From positions 19,220,001-19,284,000 of the forward strand of contig OX579637.1 in the NCBI GenBank assembly GCA_951230915.1: DNA of 64,000 nt, written 5' to 3'. A program made the position numbers and the translations under genes. This document shows, piece by piece, positions 46,245 to 55,799 of this stretch. The notes below the pieces were generated by a model, which searched no databases, was not told the DNA's origin, and worked only from the letters and a program-made list of their open reading frames with translations. The stretch is from Antitrichia curtipendula. Its lineage: Eukaryota > Streptophyta > Bryopsida > Hypnales > Leucodontaceae. Each line of letters begins with the position of its first letter. The stretch's first letter is position 1.

Positions 46245-47879
46245 CTACATCGCTATCCCGCGCCCCAACGAAGGACTCTTGGGCTCCGCCTCCAATTGCT
46301 CAAAGACTTCTTCCAAGTTCCTGTTCCGCTCTCCGGCCATCGGATTTGGCATGTCAGAACCGGAAGAGTCTTTGATGTTGATCGGCGCGGTCTGGGAAGG
46401 CTGACTCGGCTTTGACTGCGGAGTCTGGTCCCTTCCTTCCCTTGGGTCTGGCACTTCCGGAAACGATTCCGGCATGGAGATGTCCGATAGGTGGACCCTC
46501 ATTGATCCGGTCAGCTTCTGTGTACACTCCTCCATCCGGTCCGCCGCTACTCGTGCTAAGACCAAATTCTTCTCCACCTGCTCGGAGAAGTCAGTCAAGA
46601 TCCGGACTATCCGAGTACCGGATAGTTTCTTCTCCTCCAAGACCTTCTCGTCGAAGAGTCTGGCCCTGACTGCCACGCTTCCGGTCTCTCCGAAAGTCGC
46701 CTTTACCGATTCCGCCACCTTTTGCGTCTTGTCCGCCATTATCCGGGTGGCGGCCATATCTTCCTTGAAGGTGGCCACTTCCGCCTTCAACATGTCGACC
46801 TCCTCTTGAAGTCGACGGATCTCCGCTTCCTGCTTCCGGATCTCGACCGGATTAGTGATGCACTCCGCTACCTTCCCTGGCAACTTGCTATCCGGTGCTG
46901 CCTGCACCAACTCTCCGATCTGGATTAGGGCGATTCTCTTTGCCTCCCAGTCCAGGCGGATGTCAACGAGGATCTTCACCAACTTCTCGAACGGGTCGAC
47001 CGGTCCCTTCTTCGAACAGCCTACCTTCTCCCCTTCCGGTGTCTTCTCCTTTCCGGTTTTATCACCGAATGGAGATCCTCTTCCGGTCGGAGACGTCGTC
47101 TTGTGCCGCTTGGGCTGCCTCTCCGCATCTTCTTCTTCTTCTTCGGTCTCGGATCCGGTTTCCTCTTCCTCCTCGTCCGTTTCCGATTCTCCGTATTTCA
47201 GGAGATTTTCCTGGGCCTTCCACTCCTTCTCTTCCGAGTCTAAAAGGAGCTGGTGTTGCTCATAGAGGTGGAAGAGGTAGGGACACACGGGTGTCGGCCT
47301 ACTCCTTCCGACCCTCGTCGCCAACTGGGCCACCAGATCGAACATGATCCGGGCCCAGTCCGCTTTCCGGTCACCGCTCAGGGCACCGAAAATAGTGTTG
47401 CCGAGGGTGATTGTCACCCTTGTCGGCTTCTCCGGATGGAGGATCGGGATCAGGAACTGTAACAGTTTCCGGTGCCGGTCGTCGATGCAGTCTTCCACCG
47501 CGTATCCGTCCTTGGGGTTGACCGCTCCTCGGAACTTGCCCCGGACGTACTCGTCCTTCCGATTTGCCATCCCGTGGCCTCCTGCCCGGAACTTATAAAC
47601 CTCCCTTCAGATCTCTTCCGTCCATTGATGTGGAACACAGCGGATCGTGTTGTCGAACTGGTTCGTCCACTTCCCCTGGATCTCCTTCACCATCCGCTCG
47701 TCCTTAAAACCCCAGGGTTTGTCGAGCAAACCCTGGCACCCCATCCGGTTGAGATCCAACCGGAGCATCTCCATCTCCTCCTCTGTCGAAGGGAGAACCG
47801 GAACGACCTTCCAGAGTTTCACCGGAGCCGACGACATGGATGGGCCTGGTCTGTTCCGCCTAAGCTGCGGCATGGACAC
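46245..47879 (-). pseudogene. LTR-encoded protein in the 5' LTR (one stop)
   Basis: The ATG at 47879 starts MSMPQLRRNRPGP. TGA at 47607-47609 follows WTEEI, and the same frame continues (REVYKFRAGGHG) to 46245, about 544 codons in all. Conserved parts: LLQFLIPILHPEKPTRVT, GNTIFGALSG, PYLFHLYEQH, a long acidic run, a coiled coil (RKQEAEIRRLQEEVDMLKAE) and GTRIVRILTDF. The related solo-LTR protein has Trp (ELWAGTYF) at the stop position. Not part of gag or pol; function unknown, with an N-terminal domain vaguely like plant transposon-associated domains. An internal ATG just after the stop (47570) could give a shorter 441-residue product. Confidence 0.78.
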
Positions 47880-48142
47880 AGAATAGATCTAAGACAGTCC
47901 TTTCCGATTCTACCTCACACAGTCCTAGCCGCACGTCCCGTTCTCACGTTCTCTCTCCGATCTCAACCGGAATCCTGCACAGGGATCGGTATGCAACCGG
48001 AAACCTACCCTGCAACACACCTCTAACACTCGCACACTCACGCACACACGCGAACACTCACACAGCGCCGAAACACGAGGAGCGCGACAAAACACTCTCA
48101 CCAAACGGAGTTTGGAAAAAGGAGTGCGACTGAGGAGGTGCT

Positions 48143-48156
48143 GGCCTTTTATAGTC
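48143..48156 (-). promoter_or_regulatory. TATA box in the 5' LTR
   Basis: Minus strand GACTATAAAAGGCC, about 265 bases before the LTR ORF start. Transcription would begin near 48115 and place the LTR ORF first on the element RNA. Confidence 0.7.
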
Positions 48157-48458
48157 TCTCCTGACCTAAAAATCGTCATGATGACGTTCACCGGTCCGGT
48201 CCCACCATTCCGGTCTAACCCTAATCCGGTTCTCCACCCCCAATCCGGTCCACTACTACTTCCGGACAAGGATCCGATTCCAATCCGGTTCCTGGGTGTC
48301 ACCACTAGGATTGGATTCGTTCGAACTACTCCACTATTTCAATGTCTTTCCTAATTTTCCGTCCTTTGCTGTTTCTAGACAAAACCTACATACTAATCGA
48401 TAGTTTCCGTTCCATTTTCTAGATAAACAACTGAAAACCAAAAATTCGGACTGCGACA

Positions 48459-48463
48459 CATCC
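48459..48463. repeat. TSD of the Tat-like element, right
   Basis: CATCC, identical to 32304-32308. Confidence 0.95.
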
Positions 48464-51400
48464 AGACATCCGATTTTTGGACGTGATTTGCCCCAGGATG
48501 TTCAAATTCGTCAACCTTGTGTATGACAATAGGTGACATCATTTGCTTTTTAAAGAGCAGGTGATGTTGCAAATGTGCTTCTAAAGGATCATTTTGAGTT
48601 TTTATTAGAAATGTTTGTGGTTGGATTACACCAAAAATGTTCCGATTCTAAACTTGAACTCATCCTCCACAAGCACATCTAAACCATTACTAAAATCTTG
48701 AAAAATAAATAATGGTCCTTACTCCATACAAAATAAAATTGGCTTGGCTTTTTTATTTATTTATTTATTATTAATATAGTTGGCTACAAAGACCAAATCA
48801 AAGTTAGGACGAATCAAACCTTAGACTTTATGGAAGCCAATCAAAGCATAGTTATCTTGTTGGACATATTTTTGTGTTTTATTGCTATGTAGGACATCTA
48901 ATGTTGAATGTCGTACTAGACAAAGTGGCAAGTATGCATGATACCTCGTCAAATTAGGCCATTTTCAACAGTTTAGAAATTTAAATTTTTTGATAAAATT
49001 ATGAATTTAAAGTTAGAATATAAAATGTATTTATTAAATTGTGACAGTTTATTAAAATGAGACTTTAATATGTCAAACTTATAAATAGGGGATGATTTAT
49101 TTTGGAATCAACTTCATGTTGACTCCATTAGACATCTCAAGGGGTCTACTAGATGTTGCATTACGTTTGTTTTTTCTGTTGTCGTAGTATTTAGGTAGAA
49201 AACCATACTTAGAAGCCATTGTCCATGCTTAGTGACACCTTTGGTGCTATATTTGTTTTGGTTTCCATATTTATGACTGCTATTGGCCATCTATTTCTTA
49301 TACTATCAAACTATAGTTGTCCTCTGTTTATACCTTCAACAAGACGTGGACTATTGGTTATAAAGACATGAATACTTGGCCATCAAGGAAAGGAGAGGCC
49401 ATTGACATATTATATGAATTATTTCCCTTCAAATGACAAGACATCTGATTAGAAAAATCTAAACTTAACTTTTGAAATTTATGTTTATTAATAAATTATA
49501 AAAATTGGAAATTAGAACAAAATCTTTAACTGCTAAAATGTAGAGAGTTTAATTCCTTTGTAAGTATAACTTAAATTTTAAAATCCTATTTTGACCCTAA
49601 AGAAAAAAAAACCTAATAGTAAAGAGCAACGTAAGGGTTTTTAATTCCTAAAAAAGAAAGACTTAGGAAGGTTATAAAAGAAAAAGGGTGCTCTTTTTTC
49701 ATAAAAGTAACTCTTTGAAGGTTTGTAAAAAAAATGGTGCTCTTATTTTTATAAAGGTAATCATGTAAAGGTTCATTAAAAAATAACAAACACTCTTATT
49801 CTTATGATAAAAGTATTCTTTTTGTATATTAAAAAATAAAAGGTACTAAAATTTCTATAAAAGAAAAGTTCATGAAATTTGTAGACAAAAATACCCAAAG
49901 CTCTTATTAGCATCAAAAAGCTCTATTATAAAGTTGATAAAAAATCAATGAGTGCTTTTATTTTTATAAAATATAATAATAGGTGTTTTTATTCTTATAA
50001 AACAAAAAAGTCATGAAGTTCATTTAGGCAAAGTAATTGTGGAATATATGATATCTAAACAAGACGTGTGGGCCCTAAAGAATCTCCCTCAAAACATATA
50101 TTAAAAAAAACTGGACTTATTATAAAGATTTTAATTTTTAATTCATAGTCTTTATACTTAAAACTAACACTGAAAATAACTACATAGGTGCCTGGTTGCC
50201 CACAATACCCTTAACAAACAACCATTTAGTCTAGATGTTTTTGTCAGTATCTTTGAGAGTATTTTGCTCAGATTCCTCACGACTCATTGTCATCGAATTT
50301 AAGTTACACAAATGAAGAAAACAAGTAAATTAAGTTATGATATCCATGAAAATCTCATTGCAATACATGGACCGCAAGTTAAACATGCCTAGACTTGGCC
50401 ATGAGCTTGACAAACTGGTGATTGGTGAATGGTTGGCGGAAGCTACCAATTACACAAAATAGTTTTTAAGAATATAAAGGTAACTGATAAATAACAGCAC
50501 TACAGGGAAGTCAGTCAAAACCTTGATCTTGCAAGAAGATTTAATTTAGCTCAAATTGTGACAAAGCACCAGAAATTCAACACTTTCGTAATCAAGTTCA
50601 TCAATTAAGTATTAGATATCCAAGGGTGTAGGAAGCAAGTTGAAAGGAGAGAAGGTTATGAGTTGCAACTTGTAATGGCAATGGTGACGGGTTGCCAATG
50701 GGACGGTGCCATATGAGCGTTGAAAACTCAACAACCGGTTATGGGAATTCATAGCATGGTTGATGCGTCTCTCAAATAACGTCCAGTCATCCCATACAAA
50801 TTGGACTGGATGAGTAAACCAAACGGAAGTACCAAGTAATCACCAAGGATGGGTTGTTGTTCCCCTGGAATCTCCAACTAGTCTTGACATCTAGCTTATT
50901 TTCAATATTCCAGCATGAATTGATATATGTTGTTGAGCCACGCTTGTTAATTTCGTTATGATGAAAATGTTTCACTCAAAACTTGGAAAAGTGAAACAAA
51001 GCAATTCTGCAATGAACTGGTGAAACTCATCTGAATCAATAGGTCAGATTTGAAGTGATGATTTTATATTGTATAAATTAGGTTACACGTAATGGCGTTT
51101 TGCTAAAAGAAGGATTCACTTTGCTATTTGGATTCAGGGAAAGTCTCTGTTCTAGAATGTTGTTGACGTTGAAACTGTGTTCCTACAACTGAAGATGAAA
51201 TAAGCGCAAAGCTCAAAATCAGTGCTCTTTCATTTCACAAACTTTTGGGCCAAGAAAGGATAAATCGAACATCATTGGTGGTCACTGATTATATTCAGAG
51301 CAATTTTTTTTTTTCATGTTTATAAAGTGCGAAAGTGGCAGTATAAAATGTTAAAGTGGTGTTCCAAATTTCAACATTCATCCACGTATTGGATAGAAAA

Positions 51401-51790
51401 CATCACATTAATATATACCACATATCTATAATTTTGTTTCCATCCACAATTTGGCAATTTCATCCAAGATTTTTTCTTAATTTGAAGTTTTTTGGCAAAA
51501 AAACTCATAAATTGTCATCATTTTTAGCTAAATTATTTGTAAAAATAAAGCCCTGATTCAGAGTGAATGGGATTGGTGGAGTCAAAATCACTAGTCAATC
51601 AGATTGAAGGCCCTAACCTTACTAGCCCTATTATCCTGATGTAAAACATCTCCATTAAGCTTAGGTTCTACAACTAACTCTGATAAGAATCTCAAATGGA
51701 TTAAGAATCTTCAAAGACCCTTAGAACACGGGAACAGGCTGCACCTGAGCCTTAAACTTTTAAGCCAAATATCTAGATCATTTGGGTCAA
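48464..51790. other. AT-rich intergenic region
   Basis: No gene seen. Degenerate tandem units with GGTGCTCTTWTTTTTATAAAAGTAA and GAAGGTTTGTAAAAAA lie at about 49680-50010. Confidence 0.6.
49680..50010. repeat. Degenerate AT-rich tandem repeat, period about 55-60 bp
   Basis: Repeated phrases containing GTGCTCTT, TTATAAAAGTA and GAAGGTTTGTAAAAAA, each diverged. Confidence 0.55.
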
Positions 51791-52240
51791 GGTTGAGACT
51801 CTTGCACTTCGTCTTCTTGTTGGGTAGAGGTTGATGTGACAATGGAGGCAATTGTGTCTTGTACAATAGGTGGTGAAATTGATTTCTGCATCTCCTCAAT
51901 TAGAATTTGTGCTTGGTCAAATGACAGATCCTTCCAATCATCATCATCTAAGCCGTAAATGATTTTGAAATTATATGCTTGAAAAGATGATAATTCACCA
52001 GGAATGACTGGTGATCATTTTTCTTGTTGTTGACCTTGTTAACGAATTCTCTAGAGTAGCATATTGGATGTCATAAACATCGAATAGGAGTTTGCAGTGG
52101 CCAGGGCATGGGTCAATTCCAAATCTATTAGAGAAAGATTTCTTTTTATCGACCCACTCTGAAATATATTGTTGAACTAGCTTGGTATTTTGAAAACCTG
52201 GAGGTTTTACAAAATCTTTGCATCCATGAAAAATCTATGA
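51790..52240 (-). pseudogene. Unidentified coding remnant
   Basis: On the minus strand two frame-shifted parts read smoothly: FVKPPGFQNTKLVQQYISEW with DPCPGHCKLLFDVYDIQYATLE (about 52235-52060), then VIPGELSSFQAYNFKIIYGL with DDDDWKDLSFDQAQILIEEM and a Gln/Glu-rich end (about 52030-51795). No family is recognised. Possibly a decayed host or transposon gene. Confidence 0.35.
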
Positions 52241-52244
52241 AAAA

Positions 52245-53280
52245 TTAAGTTATGATATCTATGAAAAATTTGAGGTTGACTTGATAGTAGATATTACTAA
52301 TATTTTATATACACAATATTATAGAGAAGTCTGATCTTGAAAATAAAATTCCATGTAGAAGCTATAAGGTTTAGAAGTCCTAATATACTTGTGAGAAAAA
52401 ATAAATGATGAAAGACATTTTCTAGTACAATATTTTTACTAAATGTTACGTGAAGCTAGTTATTGAAGATTCAATAAACTTTGTACATGAGACCTTGAAA
52501 TGTGGGTGAAAAGAACCATATGACACCACATCAATTTAAAAAAAAAAGACAAATGAATACATAGTCTACATTTCTATTGTGCAAACATGTATTTTCACTT
52601 GGAATTTTCCATGTTTTAAAATTTGAAATTCCTTACATGAATATTCAATTGTGTTGAAACTAACTAAAATATTAAATTAAGAATCACTTATATAGAATTA
52701 AATTTATGAACCATAGAATGTGAAGATTCTTTCCATGATTGGATGTGATTTTATATAAAAGTCAATATCTATGTAAAGTTCAATTGCTTGTGATTTCTCA
52801 CTCATTACAAAAATTAGTGCCATCTTTGGTAATCCAAACATGGAGACAAGGTATGCACAGGCTTTGTTTTGTGACTCATGGCAAAAAAGACATTGAATTT
52901 CAAAGTTTTTGTGGATTAGAAAATTAGAAAACTACTTTTCCTTATATTTTGGTTGTGGCAACGGCATAGGGCACACTAGTCATTTTTGAAACATAAAAGC
53001 TTGATCCCATTCTTGGCCATCAGTTATGGAAAAAATACACATTTCAAAATGATTCTCACAATAAACCCATTCCCTGACAAAGGGTTAACAGTCATGTAAG
53101 AAAAGGATGTCCAATGACAAATTTAAACCACATTTTAAGTTTTCTAGTTTTGTAAGAAAAAGGTGAAGTGAAAGGTTCATATTCCAAATGTTTTAGCTTT
53201 GTGTACTTAAAAACACGAATATGCTATCCGATAGATCAAGTTTTCCAACTTCCACCCAACAGATTTAGAGGGACACTGTC
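52245..53280. other. AT-rich spacer, no gene seen
   Basis: No supported feature. Confidence 0.6.
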
Positions 53281-53282
53281 AC

Positions 53283-53545
53283 ATGCGCATTCAAGTCCGC
53301 CGTGAAGCAACCATCAAGGAACGCCCTTCTCTAAAAAGTAAATCCACCTGGGCCTTAATCTCTCCTAACATCGCGAGGTTTTGTTTCTTACTATCGGTAG
53401 AGAGAAGCTCCACTTTACAAATTGATCAACCTGGTCCTTCAGCTCCTCTAGCTCAGAAATTTCACTCCACTGCGAGCCTCTCTTGGCTCATCTCTTTCTC
53501 ATAACCAGGGTCTCTTCGTCAGGATCTTGCTGGGCATGTTACCCT
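53283..53545 (-). pseudogene. Coiled-coil coding remnant
   Basis: Minus strand reads SQWSEISELEELKDQVDQFV, then after a frame change STDSKKQNLAMLGEIKAQVD LLFREGRS-like helical sequence. It is GC-richer than its surroundings and preceded by a TTTGCAG acceptor-like site. Identity unknown; it may be related to the neighbouring NSE1 locus or be an independent remnant. Confidence 0.3.
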
Positions 53546-54034
53546 GCAAATTACCACAAACATTAAGCAGTAAAGAAAACAAGTTTCTTTCTGCATTAAA
53601 AAAACCCTTCGAAGGTCACAAGAACACAACAGATAGGAATGTACTAGTACCGACACAACCAACATACACTGAACTTGTTTATCGTATAAGAAAGATAATT
53701 CGGCAGCAAAGCTCCATTCCGAGTTGGATTCATACGTGACACTAGAATTACATCAACGATCCTGCACAAAACTCCCGAAGTTTGGCAATGAAACTATCCG
53801 AGAATACCTTCACGAGGGACAACTGGGAAAACAAAAAATCTGTGATCAACTGCTGTGCATGTCTGCACCAGGAAAAACACCACAAAGCCTCAAATGACAA
53901 ACAATGAGTCTACAGTCTCGGCAAGACTTAAAATTCTATGTACAGGCACATGAATACATTTCCAAACATTGCACGAGTTCATGCAACGCGTCTGCCGGTC
54001 ATGCATTCAAGCCACAAAGTCTAAGCCCCAACTA

Positions 54035-54376
54035 CTATCGCCTGGCCTTCATTTTTGGACGAGAATGAATCACCCTCCGTCCTTGTGATGAAGGTTGTGA
54101 TGAACTAGATGGGGTCCCACGAGACTCATCATCATCGTTATCGCCTTTACCGTTTTCATCATCAGAACTTTCCTCCAGCTTTGCTTTCAAACGCCTCTGA
54201 CTGGCTACACGTCTCACACGACTTCGAGCTGCTGCGGGCGTAGGAACTCTGGCACCTGCATCGTCGTCGTCATCCACCTCATGACCAATGTTGTCCAGGT
54301 CAGAACCGTTGGCTTCTTCACCATCAGCTGACAACATTCTCCAGGGAGTGCGACAACCAGGACACACCTTAGCAAC
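54035..54376 (-). other. NSE1: NSE1 terminal exon C
   Basis: Acceptor TATTTCCAG; encodes VAKVCPGCRTPW, the Asp/Ser-rich tail and the stop. Confidence 0.85.
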
Positions 54377-54729
54377 CTGGAAATAGTACAGTTAAGAAGA
54401 TATTAAAATCCAACCAACGCTGACAACAACACTCCAATACCCACGGTGCACAAAGTTCACCAAAGGGACCAATAATGCTCTCAAAAACACTCGACGAATG
54501 GGTTTAAATTATGAGTACATGTGTACAGAGACTTCCACATATGACAAGAATATTTATCAGCTTCTTGAGGTCTCCAATGAGTTGACGACTCTTCAGGGCA
54601 TTCGATAACCATCACTAGAATTCTCATCTTTTTGACACAAAATCTAGAGGCAACTACGCTGGAGTCATTTATTCTATTACTCCCGTTTATGTGACAGACA
54701 AGACATAATACAAGTAAATGCCAACTCAC

Positions 54730-54807
54730 CTGACGCCGAGCGAACTTTCTTGGTACACAGTACAAGTGCATGCGCACATTGCAATCCTCGTTTTGACAAG
54801 GTTGCGC
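54730..54807 (-). other. NSE1: NSE1 exon B
   Basis: 78 bp, acceptor CCTTCAG, donor CAG|GTGAGT; encodes the central Cys/His ligands. Confidence 0.85.
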
Positions 54808-55125
54808 CTGAAGGAATACACGCAAGTGTTTCAAAGTTAACCCAAAGTTGTATCAAGGATGGCCATCTTAGTACGACTCATTTAGCGACCGTGAAATTCA
54901 CTCACTAAGAGGATTAACCCTAATTGGTCAAAAGTGGCTGCATCCACATTTATAGGAGATGAAATATATCATTTAGGAAGCTTCAACGAAAGTAACAAAC
55001 ATACCATATTTTGAAAGTTAATATAAACAGTCTAGCAGCATGCAAAGTAGTCTTCCTATTTTTAGCTTGGGCACTTAGTGGTTAAGCAAATGAAACCAGC
55101 AAGTTAAGTGAACTCTAAGAAATAC

Positions 55126-55353
55126 CTTGATAGCAGCCTCGTTGCACACCTTGCAAAAGGGCACGTCAAAGTTCTTGAAGAGGCTTCAAAGTTCCAGGAA
55201 CGACTTTGTGCCCAAACGAACCCTACCGTCATCTGTTTTGCCCAACCAATCATTTGCTACCAAAGTCTCCAAGGTCTCCTCCTTGGCCGTAATAGTGAGC
55301 CTCAAGGGAGCTGCTTGACTTGAGCTTGCTGCAGCTTCTGTCTGTGTTTCAGT
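55126..55353 (-). other. NSE1: NSE1 exon A
   Basis: 228 bp, bounded by TTTTCCCAG acceptor and AAG|GTATTT donor; open except for TGA 55186-55188. Confidence 0.8.
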
Positions 55354-55433
55354 CTGGGAAAATGCCACACATCACCACCATGATCAACATCAAGACACAG
55401 TATAGCCACATGGTATAGCCTTCCCTCTAAAGC

Positions 55434-55622
55434 TTCTTCTCTCCACTCTCGTGATGTTGCAAGCTCCCTGGCTCCTTTCAAAAACTCCTTCAATCTCAAT
55501 ATTGATCGTCGAGAATCAAAGGCGATACTCTCTTGCAACGGGCTTGTGGTGCAGTCACAAACATCCGGAGCTGCTCTCTTCTTCTCTCCACTCTCGTGAT
55601 GTTGCAAGCTCCCTGGCTCCTT
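55434..55622. repeat. Direct repeat pair, about 46 bp
   Basis: TTCTTCTCTCCACTCTCGTG plus ATGTTGCAAGCTCCCTGGCT and CCTTTC occur at 55434 and 55577, 143 bases apart, upstream of the NSE1 exons. Confidence 0.9.
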
Positions 55623-55738
55623 TCGCACGGTGACTCTCGGCGCTGCACGAAGGACCGGGTCGAAGGTGAGTCTCGGTGCTGCATGACGGTCATTTTTAGG
55701 GTTTCGCCTTGTTCCCCGCCGTTCCCGCACCTGGAGTT

Positions 55739-55794
55739 CCCCGCTGGAAACGCCGACGCTCCCAATGTTGGGAGCGTCTGCGTTTCCAGCGGGG
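55739..55794. repeat. Inverted repeat (hairpin), 27-bp arms
   Basis: Arms CCCCGCTGGAAACGC.. and ..GCGTTTCCAGCGGGG with one mismatch and a TG loop. GC-rich, sitting at the border to a long AT-rich region. It could be a terminator-like or transposon-derived hairpin. Confidence 0.85.
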
Positions 55795-55799
55795 CCCAT

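Larger units (their letters stand above)
32309..48458 (-). mobile_element. Young Athila/Tat-like Ty3/gypsy element with 3.4-kb LTRs
   Basis: The element is on the minus strand: 5' LTR 45062-48458, internal 39134-45061, 3' LTR 32309-39133 (enlarged by a nested solo LTR). The ends TGTCGCAG/CTGCGACA are an 8-bp perfect inverted repeat. Target duplications CATCC (32304-32308 and 48459-48463) are perfect. Without the nested insert the element is 12722 bp. The primer site matches Asp-tRNA and the integrase has no chromodomain, both fitting the Athila/Tat side of gypsy. I see eight LTR differences, about 0.24%, so the insertion is recent. Confidence 0.96.
45062..48458 (-). repeat. 5' LTR of the Tat-like element
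   Basis: 3397 bp, uninterrupted; contains a TATA box at 48143-48156 and an ORF on the element's sense strand. Confidence 0.96.
54035..55353 (-). pseudogene. NSE1: NSE1-like SMC5/6 subunit, last three exons, premature TGA
   Basis: Three exons with consensus splice sites: 55353-55126, 54807-54730 and 54376-54035. Together they encode the end of the winged-helix part (LETLVANDWLGKTDDGRVRL, GTKSFLEL) and the RING-like zinc domain: PFCKVCNEAAIK, PCQNEDCNVRMHLYC and KVCPGCRTPW, with zinc ligands in the NSE1 order. NSE1 is a ubiquitin-ligase-type subunit of the SMC5/6 complex that acts in DNA repair in the nucleus. A long acidic, Ser/Arg-rich C-terminal extension (about 95 residues after the finger) is unusual. 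A TGA (55186-55188) replaces the Arg expected in FLELRS, which would remove the finger. Upstream exons were not identified. Confidence 0.8.

Noticed and set aside
55302..55799. 165-codon minus-strand ORF as an upstream NSE1 exon
   Set aside because: It is out of frame with exon A, overlaps its acceptor, contains a direct repeat and the hairpin, and shows no similarity to the NSE1 N-terminus that I can recognise.
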